This document shows, piece after piece, positions 17,329-25,708 of a stretch of 64,000 nt of DNA. Under the pieces are notes generated by a model, which was given only the letters and a program-made list of their open reading frames with translations, was not told the DNA's origin and did not search any database. The position numbers were made by a program, and so were the translations under genes. Position 1 is the first letter of the stretch; each line of letters opens with the position of its first letter. Location: the NCBI GenBank assembly GCA_963829235.1, contig CAWHIF010000009.1, positions 682,001 through 746,000 on the forward strand, given 5' to 3'. The stretch comes from Bog-756 sp963829235. GTDB taxonomy: Bacteria > Actinomycetota > Acidimicrobiia > Acidimicrobiales > RAAP-2.

Positions 17329-18537
17329 GTGGACCGAGCCGACACCGCTGCAGCGGAGTTGAGCTTCCCCCGAGGCTTCCTATGGGGAGCGGCGACCGCA
17401 GCTCATCAGATCGAGGGCGGCAACGTAAACAACGACTCGTGGGCAAAGGAGCACGACCCGGACTCCGGTTATGCCGAGTCGAGCGGGGACGCATGTGATT
17501 CGCTGCATCGTTGGCCCGAGGATATCGGGCTGATTGCCGGCATGGGGCTCGGGGCCTACCGGTTCTCACTCGAGTGGAGCCGAATCGAGCCTGCCGAAGG
17601 CGAGTTCTCCATCGCCGCAATGGACCACTACCGCCGGATGTGTGCGGCGTGCCGCGAACGCGACATCGTCCCCGTGGTGACTTTCCACCATTTCACCACC
17701 CCCACCTGGCTCACCGGGCGAGGCGGATGGGAGGCAGCGGACGCGCCGGAGGCCTTCTCCCGTTTCGTGACCCGGGCCGGTGCCCATCTCGGCGACCTCA
17801 TCGGTTGGGCTTGCACGATCAACGAGCTCAACCTCATTGGCGTCAGGGCCTACGACCTCGGGGCCTCCTCACCCGGGTTCGAGGACAACTTTGTTCGCCA
17901 TATGGCGATAAACGAGGCCATCGTACGAGCACACCGCCTGGGCGTCGAGGCCTTGCGGTCGGGGCCGGGCGACTTTCCCGTAGGCCTGACCTTGTCCATG
18001 GACGAGATGGTGGCGGACCCGGGTGGGGAGAGTGTGCTCGAAGGGGCAAGTGAGGTTCTGGAGGACAGGTTCTTCCGGGCGACCGGGGGGGACGACTTCA
18101 TCGGGGTCCAGTGCTACTCGCGTGTGCACTTCGGACCCGAGGGTCAGGCTCCCAACGACCCGGGGGTGCCCACAACTCAAATGGGATACGAGTATTGGCC
18201 ACAGGGGGTCGAGCACTGTGCCCGACGAGCTGCGGCGATGACCGGCATCCCGGTGCTCTTGACGGAGAGTGGGATCGCCACCGATGACGACGCCGAGCGA
18301 ATTGCCTATCTCACCGAGGTCTTGCAAGGTGTGCGGCGCGCGCTCGCTGATGGCGTGGACATACGCGGGTACTTCGTGTGGAGCCTGCTCGATAACTTCG
18401 AATGGTCCCACGGGTTCCGGCCCAAATTCGGACTCCACAGCGTCGATCGGGAGACGTTCGCCCGCCGCCCCAAGCCCAGCGCATCGTGGTTCGGCGCGGT
18501 AGCCAGGTCGAACAGCTTGGTTGCGCCACCAGACTGA
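17329..18537 (+). CDS. Glycoside hydrolase family 1 (beta-glucosidase-like)
   Basis: 402 residues, somewhat shorter than the usual 440-480. GH1 features are FPRGFLWGAATAAHQIEGG near the N-terminus, the RFSLEWSRIEP strand, FHHFTTPTWL, the acid/base Glu166 in CTINELN (normally T-x-N-E-P), the nucleophile Glu313 in LLTESGIA, and WSLLDNFEWSHGFRPKFGL at the aglycone site. The proline after the acid/base Glu is replaced by leucine. No signal peptide is present, so the enzyme is cytoplasmic and should cleave short beta-glycosides. The start is GTG with a TACAGT box in leaderless position. Confidence 0.92.
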   Translation: MDRADTAAAELSFPRGFLWGAATAAHQIEGGNVNNDSWAKEHDPDSGYAESSGDACDSLHRWPEDIGLIAGMGLGAYRFSLEWSRIEPAEGEFSIAAMDHYRRMCAACRERDIVPVVTFHHFTTPTWLTGRGGWEAADAPEAFSRFVTRAGAHLGDLIGWACTINELNLIGVRAYDLGASSPGFEDNFVRHMAINEAIVRAHRLGVEALRSGPGDFPVGLTLSMDEMVADPGGESVLEGASEVLEDRFFRATGGDDFIGVQCYSRVHFGPEGQAPNDPGVPTTQMGYEYWPQGVEHCARRAAAMTGIPVLLTESGIATDDDAERIAYLTEVLQGVRRALADGVDIRGYFVWSLLDNFEWSHGFRPKFGLHSVDRETFARRPKPSASWFGAVARSNSLVAPPD

Positions 18538-18710
18538 GGCGTCGACGCGGTCGAGAACCAAGAGCCAGAACGACCGGCACCTCCTCCCGGACCTGAACGT
18601 AGAACGGCACCTGGGTAACGCAGCGCCGATAACCGTGGGGCTCGAGGCCCCGGACAGGACAGTTTGATGCCCTGCGGACCGCCGGCGACGTCGCCGATCC
18701 CCGAGACGAG

Positions 18711-19904
18711 GTGTTCACCGAGGCCCTCCAACGGCTCGGCGACGCCATGGCCGGCGGGGTGAGCGGGCTCGGGACACTGCCCGAGCTGGAAAGCGTCAGA
18801 GGTGCACTCAATGGCTCTGCCCACGGGCCCACCCCGCACAGACCCACCACACCACGCCTTCGGCGTCGATCTCGGGCCATGGCTGTGGCTGTCGCTGTTG
18901 TTGCCGTCGCCGTCGCCAGCCTGGTGATGGCGCTGGTTCCGGGGCCGGTGGGCCAGAAGCTGCCGGTCGCCGAGGCTGCCCAGCTCCGGCTGATCGCAAC
19001 CAATGCTGCACGCCAGCCGGTCATCCAGCTCGGATCTGACCAGTGGCTGCGGATGGGAGAAGTCAGCCTTGTCTCCCTCGAGGCGACGCACCAGGTCCCC
19101 GACGGAGAGCTCGACGGCAAACCGGTCGTCACGAGCAGGCCCATCCCCGATGCCGCCGCCACGGTGAGGGTGACGAGCACCGAGTGGTACAACAGCATCG
19201 GCCAGGCCTGTGTGTCACTTCGACCGGGTCCAATCACGTTTACCTCCAGCGGCGCCAACCAGGCCGCATGGCGGAAGGCGGGACTCCGCACCCGGTTCGC
19301 TGCTCCGCTCGCTGTGTGCCCAGACCGGGTGGCGGCCAACGCCTTGAATGGGTTCGCCCAGGGCATCGGGGCCGTCGACGTCTCGAGCCTGACCTCAGAT
19401 CCCGCCCTTCCGGCCGCCCAACTACAGTCCGGCGGCACCGGCATCCCGGGACTGGATCAAGGCGCCAAGACTGGCAACCAGGGGTTCGAAGAGGCGGTTG
19501 CGCTCTTGACGGGACCGATCACCGGCAAGCCTGCCTCGTTCGGCGCCACGTTCTACAAGGCGATCGCCCTCATCCCGGGAATCCAGAAGCTCGGGACTAC
19601 CGCCGCCCGCAGGGGGCAGGTGGGATTGGGATTTGCCGGCGATACATTTTCGGGCCGGGTCGTCATCGTGATCGATCCCAGCACCGGCAAGCTCCTCGAG
19701 GTGCAGAACGGATCCGTTCGGGCCCTGCCCCCCGTTCTGAACGCTCCCTTGCCGACCGGTGACCTCTACCCGCCGAGCGCCGATCCGACCGCTCAGGGCT
19801 TCTCTGTGACAGCCCAAGTCAAGTGGAGTGACTCGTCCGGTGCACGATCCGTCGTGCCGGCGTCAGCTTTCCCGATGACCTCCAACCTCCACCCACTCCG
19901 ATGA
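18711..19904 (+). CDS. Membrane-anchored extracytoplasmic protein, apparently the N-terminal part of a split gene
   Basis: 397 residues from a GTG at 18711. The frame is open further up to 18633 without a good start, and its wording there (DALRTAGDVADPRDE) looks coding. A cytoplasmic N-terminus of about 55 residues precedes one transmembrane helix (AMAVAVAVVAVAVASLVMAL, about 56-76) and a large external domain containing VRVTSTEWYNSIG and VIVIDPSTGKLLEVQNGS. The arrangement resembles CU044_5270-type actinobacterial proteins found beside sigma factors, but no sigma gene is present here. The frame ends abnormally within a 19-bp direct repeat shared with the next frame. Function unknown. Confidence 0.75.
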   Translation: MFTEALQRLGDAMAGGVSGLGTLPELESVRGALNGSAHGPTPHRPTTPRLRRRSRAMAVAVAVVAVAVASLVMALVPGPVGQKLPVAEAAQLRLIATNAARQPVIQLGSDQWLRMGEVSLVSLEATHQVPDGELDGKPVVTSRPIPDAAATVRVTSTEWYNSIGQACVSLRPGPITFTSSGANQAAWRKAGLRTRFAAPLAVCPDRVAANALNGFAQGIGAVDVSSLTSDPALPAAQLQSGGTGIPGLDQGAKTGNQGFEEAVALLTGPITGKPASFGATFYKAIALIPGIQKLGTTAARRGQVGLGFAGDTFSGRVVIVIDPSTGKLLEVQNGSVRALPPVLNAPLPTGDLYPPSADPTAQGFSVTAQVKWSDSSGARSVVPASAFPMTSNLHPLR

Positions 19905-19916
19905 CCTCCAACCTCC
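19872..19916 (+). repeat. 19-bp direct repeat, 26-bp offset, at the junction of two frames
   Basis: CCGATGACCTCCAACCTCC occurs at 19872-19890 and again at 19898-19916. Each copy encodes MTSNL, but in different frames because 26 is not a multiple of 3. Removing one unit would join the 18711 and 19901 frames into one. Confidence 0.85.
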
Positions 19917-20206
19917 TCATCGTGGCCACGGCCAAGCCCACCATCGGGGGCCTGACCAACGTGACCTCCACCGCTCAGCTGAACGACCCGCTTGATGTCC
20001 TGGAACGACAGCTGGACGCCCGACTGGGAGATCCCGGCGGCGGTGGCGGCCTGGCTCCCATTCCCGGGGCAGAGAAGCTCTATCTGGTCTTCATCGGTTC
20101 GAAGGCACAGGTCGACAGCTGGGCTCAGGCCCTACGCAACTCGGCGATATTTGTCTCCGTCGAGGTGGACGGGGGGGACATGCCTACCCTTGCGCCGAGT
20201 ATTTAG
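19901..20206 (+). CDS. C-terminal part of the split extracytoplasmic protein, or a coupled small protein
   Basis: 101 residues from the ATG at 19901, which overlaps the TGA of the preceding frame (ATGA). It has no signal peptide and starts directly with beta-strand-like sequence (LLIVATAKPTIGGLTNVTST) that fits as a continuation of the preceding external domain. A Gly-rich hinge and KLYLVFIGSKAQVDSWAQAL follow. By itself it would be cytoplasmic, which is odd, so I regard it as the displaced C-terminus of the 18711 gene. Confidence 0.6.
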   Translation: MTSNLLIVATAKPTIGGLTNVTSTAQLNDPLDVLERQLDARLGDPGGGGGLAPIPGAEKLYLVFIGSKAQVDSWAQALRNSAIFVSVEVDGGDMPTLAPSI

Positions 20207-20555
20207 CGCCTCGGACGGTCCCGGATGTGGCCGACCTCGACCACCGCCACCTCCGTCCACAGCGTTCCTCGGGCACAGACGACGGAAACGCTGTCGGCAC
20301 GGGCTCGGCGCATCCCTTGCCGTTTCAACGTCTTTCGGGACGCGCTCGGTTGACCTGGTCGCCGATTCCCTGACGGTCCGCCCGGCTTCTCTGCGGTCCC
20401 CGAGGCCACCCTCTCGGTGGAGGTCCGGCCTTTCGGCGGCACAACACCGACACGGAATCGGTTGAAAACCCTGGTCAGGACCGATCCCATCCAACGAGGA
20501 CCACCAAACGCCCATGGGGCCAATGATCAGGGTCAATGGAGCTGGGCGGCGTGCC
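20207..20555 (+). other. 349-base intergenic stretch, nothing recognised
   Basis: Between the split gene and the GGDEF-EAL gene. Frames on both strands lack coding character, and I see no terminator or RNA motif beyond GC-rich short repeats. Confidence 0.4.
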
Positions 20556-20561
20556 GATAGT
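20556..20561 (+). promoter_or_regulatory. Candidate -10 box for the GGDEF-EAL gene
   Basis: GATAGT, 6 nt before the GTG at 20568; no SD at a usable distance. Confidence 0.4.
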
Positions 20562-20567
20562 TGAGAG

Positions 20568-22838
20568 GTGGATGACGGCGCGTATCCAGATGTGCCGGGC
20601 GAATCGCTCTCGCCGGGTCTGATCGGTCGGCTCTCGGGGGCCCTCTGGGTCGCGTGCGGACTCCTGGTCGTCTCCACAATGCCCATCCTTTCCTTCCCGC
20701 CCGGAGCGAACCCCGATGGCGTCCTGTTCATCGGACTCCTCGCCGTGGGCTGCGGCATCGGCATCTGGCTGCTTCCTTGGGACGTCTGGGGACGATCGGC
20801 CACACTCTGGATCGTGCCGCTGGCCTTTACGGCTATCGCGCTCTTCAGTCAGTTCAGCCAGGATGAGGGATCTCTGGCGGGCTTGTTCTACCTGGTGACG
20901 TTCGTGTGGATCGGGCTGGCCCACAGACCCGGCACCTCGTTGCTGTTCGCTCCCCTGCTCACCTTGGCCTATGTGGCACCTCCATTGGCAATGGGTGACG
21001 TGCCACGAGGCTTTGGCGTGGCATCGGTCGCCTACGTTGTTCCGTGCTGCGTGGTGGTCGGAGAGACAGTGGCTTGGGTCAGCACCCGGCTGCGCACATC
21101 AGAGGTCGCACTGGCCGATGCTGAAGCTCGCTTCCGCAATGCCTTCGAGTTCGCCCCGATCGGCATGGCCATGGCCACGACCGATGGTTGCCTCTTACGG
21201 GTCAACCGGGCGTTCGCCGACGTGATCGGGCACCAACCGGGGGATCTCGCGGGGGTCCCATTGCGGGACATCACCCATGTCGAAGATCAGGACCTCAGCC
21301 TCTCCGAATTCGAGGCGTGCGTCGCCGGCAGGGTGGATCGCTACCAGATCGAGAAGCGATACCGCCACATCGAGGGACACTATGTGTGGGCTCTGGTCAG
21401 CGTTTCCTGTGTTCGTGACCCCCAAGGTGCACCTCTGTATCTGATCGGTCAGCTCGAGGACGTCACTGAACGCCGAGCCCTCCAAGACCGTCTGACCCAT
21501 GCCGCCGTTCACGACCTGTTGACCGGAGTCCCCAACCGGGTGCTGTTCATGGACCGGATGGAACTCGCCTTGCAACGTTGCCAGCGTGAACACCACAAAC
21601 TTGCCGTCATGTTCTTGGATATCGATCGATTCAAGCTCATCAACGACAGCTTGGGCCATGACGCAGGAGACCGGCTCCTGCAGCAGGTTGCTCAGCGCCT
21701 TCAGCAGACCTTGCGGTCCGGCGACACGTTGGCCCGTTTCGGCGGCGACGAGTTCACAGTGCTGTGCGAGGTGACCGATGAGCCTCACGCGGTCGAGATC
21801 GCCCAGCGGCTGGCGAAGACCATGGAACAACCGCTCGACATCTTGGGAAGCGAGGTCTTTGTCTCCGCCAGCATCGGGATCGCCATTGCCGTCAATGGAA
21901 GGGAGTCAGGGTCCGAACTGCTTCGAAGCGCCGATGTGGCGATGTATCGAGCCAAGGTGCTGGGGCCCGGGCATGTCGAGGTGTACCGGTCCAGTGACGA
22001 GGTGAGTCATCTCCACCGATTGCGCATGTCCAGCGAGCTCCACGGCTCCCTCGACCGCGATGAGCTCGAACTGCACTATCAGCCGATCGTAGAGCTCCAC
22101 GACAACACCTTGGTTGGTATCGAGGCACTCGTCCGTTGGCGACACCCGGTCCGTGGGCTGTTGATGCCGGGGGAGTTCATACCGCTGGCCGAAGAGAGCG
22201 GACTGATCGTTCCACTGGGAGAATGGGTGCTCAACGAGGCATGCAGGCAGACCGTCATCTGGGAGCATCGCCGAACCGCCGCCGGCCTCGACCAGGCCAG
22301 GCTGAACATGTCGGTGAATGTGTCCGCCCGTCAACTTCTCGACCCGGCCTTTCCTCAACAGGTCCGCGACGCCATCGATGAATCCGGCGTCAACCCGGAG
22401 CGCCTCTGGCTTGAGATCACCGAATCGACTCTGATGTCCAACAGCGAGGAGGTGATGGGTACGTTGCAGGACCTCCGCAGTCTTGGCCTCCATTTGGAGA
22501 TCGACGACTTCGGTACCGGCTATTCATCGCTCAGTCGGCTCAAGCTGTTTCCGGTGGAAACGCTCAAGATCGACCGCAGCTTCATCGACGAAATCGACAA
22601 TGACATGGGCGATGTCGCAATCGTTCGGGCGATCATCGCACTGGGTGAATCGCTTCGTCTCTCCGTCATCGCCGAAGGCGCGGAGCGGAGGAGCCAGGTC
22701 GAAACACTGACCCAGCTGGGCTGCTACATAACCCAGGGGTACCTCTATGGCCGTCCGATGCCGGCAAACCTCATCGATCCGTTTCCAGCCGATGATCTGA
22801 GCAACTGGATGGTTGCTCTCCAGTCCGCCACCGCCTGA
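20568..22838 (+). CDS. Membrane PAS-GGDEF-EAL cyclic-di-GMP protein
   Basis: 756 residues. Five to six N-terminal transmembrane helices (about 20-170) are followed by a PAS domain (about 185-300, RFRNAFEFAPIGMAMATTDG), a GGDEF domain with intact FGGDEF (392-396) and the RxxD inhibitory site (R383-D386), and an EAL domain with EAL at 519-521, EITES, DDFGTGYSSL and KIDRSF. In the last loop EGAE replaces the common EGVE. Both diguanylate cyclase and phosphodiesterase residues appear present, so net activity depends on the sensory input. It should control surface or motility behaviour, plausibly the glycan locus in this window. Start GTG with a GATAGT box 6 nt upstream. Confidence 0.95.
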   Translation: MDDGAYPDVPGESLSPGLIGRLSGALWVACGLLVVSTMPILSFPPGANPDGVLFIGLLAVGCGIGIWLLPWDVWGRSATLWIVPLAFTAIALFSQFSQDEGSLAGLFYLVTFVWIGLAHRPGTSLLFAPLLTLAYVAPPLAMGDVPRGFGVASVAYVVPCCVVVGETVAWVSTRLRTSEVALADAEARFRNAFEFAPIGMAMATTDGCLLRVNRAFADVIGHQPGDLAGVPLRDITHVEDQDLSLSEFEACVAGRVDRYQIEKRYRHIEGHYVWALVSVSCVRDPQGAPLYLIGQLEDVTERRALQDRLTHAAVHDLLTGVPNRVLFMDRMELALQRCQREHHKLAVMFLDIDRFKLINDSLGHDAGDRLLQQVAQRLQQTLRSGDTLARFGGDEFTVLCEVTDEPHAVEIAQRLAKTMEQPLDILGSEVFVSASIGIAIAVNGRESGSELLRSADVAMYRAKVLGPGHVEVYRSSDEVSHLHRLRMSSELHGSLDRDELELHYQPIVELHDNTLVGIEALVRWRHPVRGLLMPGEFIPLAEESGLIVPLGEWVLNEACRQTVIWEHRRTAAGLDQARLNMSVNVSARQLLDPAFPQQVRDAIDESGVNPERLWLEITESTLMSNSEEVMGTLQDLRSLGLHLEIDDFGTGYSSLSRLKLFPVETLKIDRSFIDEIDNDMGDVAIVRAIIALGESLRLSVIAEGAERRSQVETLTQLGCYITQGYLYGRPMPANLIDPFPADDLSNWMVALQSATA

Positions 22839-23020
22839 TCGTTGCTATCGCCGAGACTGGATGTCAGCGCCCGGGACCACGGATCTCTGGCTCGACGAGA
22901 GATGGTGACGAGCGCCCGGTGAGCCCCCTTCTGCAAACATCGCAACCCACCCCTCCGTTGGATGGGAGGGTCAGCCCGGAAGTTGGGTGGTCGGGGACTC
23001 CCCCATCCGTTGGCCCCGAC

Positions 23021-23800
23021 CTATGCGGTGTCGCCCAGCTTCCTGCTGAAGATCCCGAGTCCAGGGGTCACGAGTGAGCTGTGCCTCCAGATCACGAAGA
23101 CGGCTACGGCGGCCAGGTACACGGATTCGACCAGGATGCGAGCAGCCGATCCTCGACCACCAAACGAGCCGAATGTGCCTGGTGCCGCGATTGAAAAGAC
23201 CAAGTAGATCGAGACGATGGAGGAAACGAGTAACACCAGGATCGAGACAAACGCAACGACGGACACGTAGCTCTGCCCAACGCGCCGGGACGGGCTCAAC
23301 GACGAGTCGTCCGCTCGAGCAAGTATGAGCCCACGCCGGATGTGAAGGATGAGTAGCGCAAGGCTCACAAGGGTGATGAGAATGCTGACCAGCAGCAGCC
23401 GATCAATGGCGTCGCTCGCCGATGACGAGTGATGAACCGTGAGCCAGAGGATTGCTGCCACGATGAGCGCGGACCCGACGATCGCGGTCGTGATCGTGAC
23501 GAACGAGACCACGAAGAAGTAGACGGATTGAGGTCGGCGCCCGGTCGGATCGGGGTCGGCTCGATTGGCGACGACGGCGATGATGAGGATGCCTACCAAT
23601 GCGGTCATGGCGACGACCGCCACGAGCTCGACCAGGGCCCCGGCCAGCGAGGACAGACCCAACGCTGAGCCGACCAATCCCGATCCGCTGTTGCCGATGT
23701 TCTGCGAAGCCGAGCTCGAGGACCCTTCCGAGAATCCCGGAACTGAGCCGCTGGTCATCAGTCCCGAAATGGTTGTGACCGCACCTAGCACACCAATCAC
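23021..23800 (-). CDS. Multi-pass membrane protein, DUF5671-like
   Basis: 259 residues from a GTG at 23800 (an ATG 14 codons in is an alternative). A serine- and glycine-rich external segment follows a weak N-terminal hydrophobic stretch. Four strong helices come next: LVELVAVVAMTALVGILIIA, YFFVVSFVTITTAIVGSALI, LLLVSILITLVSLALLI, and VAFVSILVLLVSSIVSIYLV. Spacing and composition are like DUF5671-type proteins, but this is only a resemblance. It is transcribed away from the structured intergenic region at 23.8-24.35 kb. Confidence 0.7.
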   Translation of the reverse strand: MIGVLGAVTTISGLMTSGSVPGFSEGSSSSASQNIGNSGSGLVGSALGLSSLAGALVELVAVVAMTALVGILIIAVVANRADPDPTGRRPQSVYFFVVSFVTITTAIVGSALIVAAILWLTVHHSSSASDAIDRLLLVSILITLVSLALLILHIRRGLILARADDSSLSPSRRVGQSYVSVVAFVSILVLLVSSIVSIYLVFSIAAPGTFGSFGGRGSAARILVESVYLAAVAVFVIWRHSSLVTPGLGIFSRKLGDTA

Positions 23801-24069
23801 TGTGCACCGCCTTTGCCTTGCTTGCGATCCGACCAGGCGACACTACCGAGAGGTCGTGGCCACCTGGTGGATGGCTGGCAGCGGAATGGGCTGTCTCTCC
23901 GGCACCTGTTGGCGGCAGTGGCCTGGCTCGACCCGCCCCACCGGCGTGGTCGTCCATGGGCTCAACCAGTTTGCAAAGATGACAGATCGCTTACGGGCGG
24001 ATGAACCTTTCATGGCAACCCCCGTTGGCGCGGATGGATTCGCCCGAACGGTGCTTATAGTCACCGGTT

Positions 24070-24119
24070 GCCAGTCAAGGGAGCGGGCGAGTACCGACAG
24101 CCCGCTCCCAACGACTGGC
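24070..24119. repeat. Long two-part hairpin (17 bp total)
   Basis: GCCAGTC (24070-24076) pairs with GACTGGC (24113-24119), and inside it GGGAGCGGGC (24079-24088) pairs with GCCCGCTCCC (24100-24109). Both stems are perfect. The 3' four bases are shared with the next hairpin. Confidence 0.8.
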
Positions 24120-24152
24120 GCCACTCATTCCTCCCCCTCATGAGTGGCGCCA
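24116..24152. repeat. Perfect 13-bp inverted repeat
   Basis: TGGCGCCACTCAT (24116-24128) and ATGAGTGGCGCCA (24140-24152) with a pyrimidine loop TCCTCCCCCTC. It shares bases 24116-24119 with the preceding hairpin, so the outer helix of one excludes the base of the other. Confidence 0.8.
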
Positions 24153-24185
24153 CACCTGAGCCCTGGCCGACCCGATCGGTGCCGG

Positions 24186-24228
24186 TCGGCTCCCTCCACA
24201 ATCGACTCGGCTCCCCTCCACAATCGAC
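24186..24228 (+). repeat. Tandem repeat of 21-22 bp, two copies
   Basis: TCGGCTCCC(C)TCCACAATCGAC occurs at 24186-24206 and 24207-24228, differing by one C. Located 120-165 bp before the cNMP-binding gene; it could be a protein-binding direct repeat. Confidence 0.7.
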
Positions 24229-24351
24229 CGGGCCCTGCAGCATTGTGGGCAACCTCGAGCGGAATCGGGGCATTCGGAGTACGGTCGGCAGTCTGCTCGC
24301 AGTGGACGACACGGTGATCCGAAGAGCCGAGGTACGGCAGAAGGGAAGAGC

Positions 24352-24831
24352 ATGGTGATTCGTGATGGCTACCTGCGGCATCTCGCCTCGGTGCCCCTGT
24401 TCTCGAGCTGCACCAAGAACCAGCTACAGGAGATTGGCAAAGTAGCCGACGAGCTGATTCTCCCTGTCGGGAAGGTCCTGGCTTGTCAGGGCGAAGTCGG
24501 CTTTGAAATGTTCATACTCCTCGATGGGACCGCAGCGGTGACAAAGGACGGACAGGATGTGGCGACCGTCACCGCTGGCGACGTCGTCGGGGAACTGGCC
24601 GTTCTCTCGGGTCACCCTCGCAACGCCACGGTCGTGGCCGAGACCGAACTGCGGGTCCTGGTACTCACCCATCGGGGCTTGAACCAACTTCTTGACGATA
24701 TTCCCGGTCTGGCCAAGCACCTGCTCTACGAGGTCACGACCCGGATCGTGGAAGGCAGCAGAAGCGATCAGGGGTTCGCCCGAATCATCGACGTGAATGT
24801 GGGATTTCTGCACTTCCACAACGTCCCGTAG
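24352..24831 (+). CDS. Cyclic-nucleotide-binding domain protein
   Basis: 159 residues, a single cNMP-binding domain without DNA-binding or kinase modules. The ATG at 24352 has GGGAAGAG directly upstream. The domain shows the classic beta-roll (LILPVGKVLACQGEVGFEMF, then ILLDGTAAV) and phosphate-binding cassette GDVVGELAVLSGHPRNATVV, with the arginine (PRNAT) that contacts the cyclic phosphate. The C-terminus LHFHNVP is atypical. Such stand-alone domains act as cAMP-responsive regulatory subunits, and the partner is not evident. Confidence 0.88.
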   Translation: MVIRDGYLRHLASVPLFSSCTKNQLQEIGKVADELILPVGKVLACQGEVGFEMFILLDGTAAVTKDGQDVATVTAGDVVGELAVLSGHPRNATVVAETELRVLVLTHRGLNQLLDDIPGLAKHLLYEVTTRIVEGSRSDQGFARIIDVNVGFLHFHNVP

Positions 24832-24983
24832 CCCAGACTGGCGGAGGTCCAACATCGGCATACGTCGAGCCACTCGTGACATGGCTTTCCTCATTGGCGC
24901 GTTCTCCTTGGTGCGACCCAAGGTCGGTCCTCGCCCCGACGAGGCGCATCAGGTTGACATGGTGATTCCGGGCCGAGGAGGGA

Positions 24984-24989
24984 TAGCGT
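24984..24989 (+). promoter_or_regulatory. Candidate -10 box for the SIMPL gene
   Basis: TAGCGT, 6 nt before the GTG at 24996. A consensus TTGACA at 24954-24959 is 24 bp upstream, too far for a standard -35. Confidence 0.3.
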
Positions 24990-24995
24990 GAGGAT

Positions 24996-25634
24996 GTGTC
25001 CGAGCAACCGTGCATTGTCGTCGTCGGAACGGGAACGGCTACCGGTGTCCCCGACCAGTGTGTTCTCCACTTGAGCTTGCATGCAACCGCCGACACTCCT
25101 GCCGAAGCCCTCGATCTCTGTGCCGAGGCCGCCAATCGGGCTCTGTCCGCCCTTGGACGACATGGCATCGAGTCAGGTGACATTCGCATGACGAATCTCT
25201 CGATTCAGGACTTCGTCGACAGGGCCTCACAGCAGGTGACAGGTCGGATCGGAAATTACCAACTCGAGATCACCATCCGATCCCTCGAGGATGTCGGTCG
25301 CGTGATCGCCACGCTCTCTTCCGGGGTCGGAGATGCGCTTCACATCCGTCACTTGCAGCTCGCCGTCAGTGATGCTGCGCCCTTCGAGCAGGAAGCCCGA
25401 CGGCGCGCAGTGCTCGATGCCCAGTCCAAGGCGAGCGAACTGGCCGAGACGGCGGGAGTGGCTCTGGGCGCGATCCTGTCGATCAGAGACGAGGGCGGAC
25501 GCAACGGACGTCCCGTCAGGGCGCAGGCTGTGGCTTCTGCTGCCTCGGGACGCACGGGCGCACCTCTCCCGGTCGAGGCGGGTGAAGTCACCTCGTCATC
25601 GTCGATCGTGATCACCTACGCCATCGACACCTGA
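24996..25634 (+). CDS. SIMPL (DUF541) domain protein
   Basis: 212 residues. It opens with IVVVGTGTATGVPDQCVLHL, the VxGxGxxxxxPD signature of SIMPL/YggE proteins, then contains GIESGDIRMTNLSIQ, YQLEITIRSLEDVGRVIATL and RRAVLDAQSKASELAETAGV, and ends with a SSSIVITYAI strand. Most relatives are periplasmic; here no signal peptide is visible, so it is cytoplasmic or its start is misplaced. Family members are linked to oxidative stress tolerance, and the biochemical role is not established. Start GTG. Confidence 0.88.
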   Translation: MSEQPCIVVVGTGTATGVPDQCVLHLSLHATADTPAEALDLCAEAANRALSALGRHGIESGDIRMTNLSIQDFVDRASQQVTGRIGNYQLEITIRSLEDVGRVIATLSSGVGDALHIRHLQLAVSDAAPFEQEARRRAVLDAQSKASELAETAGVALGAILSIRDEGGRNGRPVRAQAVASAASGRTGAPLPVEAGEVTSSSSIVITYAIDT

Positions 25635-25708
25635 GCCAGCCGTCCCGCAGGTTGCGATGGCGGCCATGCCCCCAACCGGCCTGCCGGCCGGCAGATTCAT
25701 CATCGATC

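Larger units (their letters stand above)
23801..24351. other. Structured 551-base divergent intergenic region
   Basis: No convincing gene on either strand. It contains two adjacent hairpins (24070-24119 and 24116-24152, listed separately) and a tandem repeat (24186-24228). It separates the membrane protein (minus) from the cNMP-binding gene (plus), so it may hold regulatory RNA or promoters for both. Confidence 0.5.

Noticed and set aside
23813..24381. Short frames on both strands in the 23.8-24.35 kb region
   Set aside because: They lack coding character and starts with SD, and they overlap strong inverted repeats.
24954..24989. TTGACA with TAGCGT as a standard promoter for the SIMPL gene
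   Set aside because: The spacer would be 24 bp; only the -10 at leaderless spacing is kept, with low confidence.
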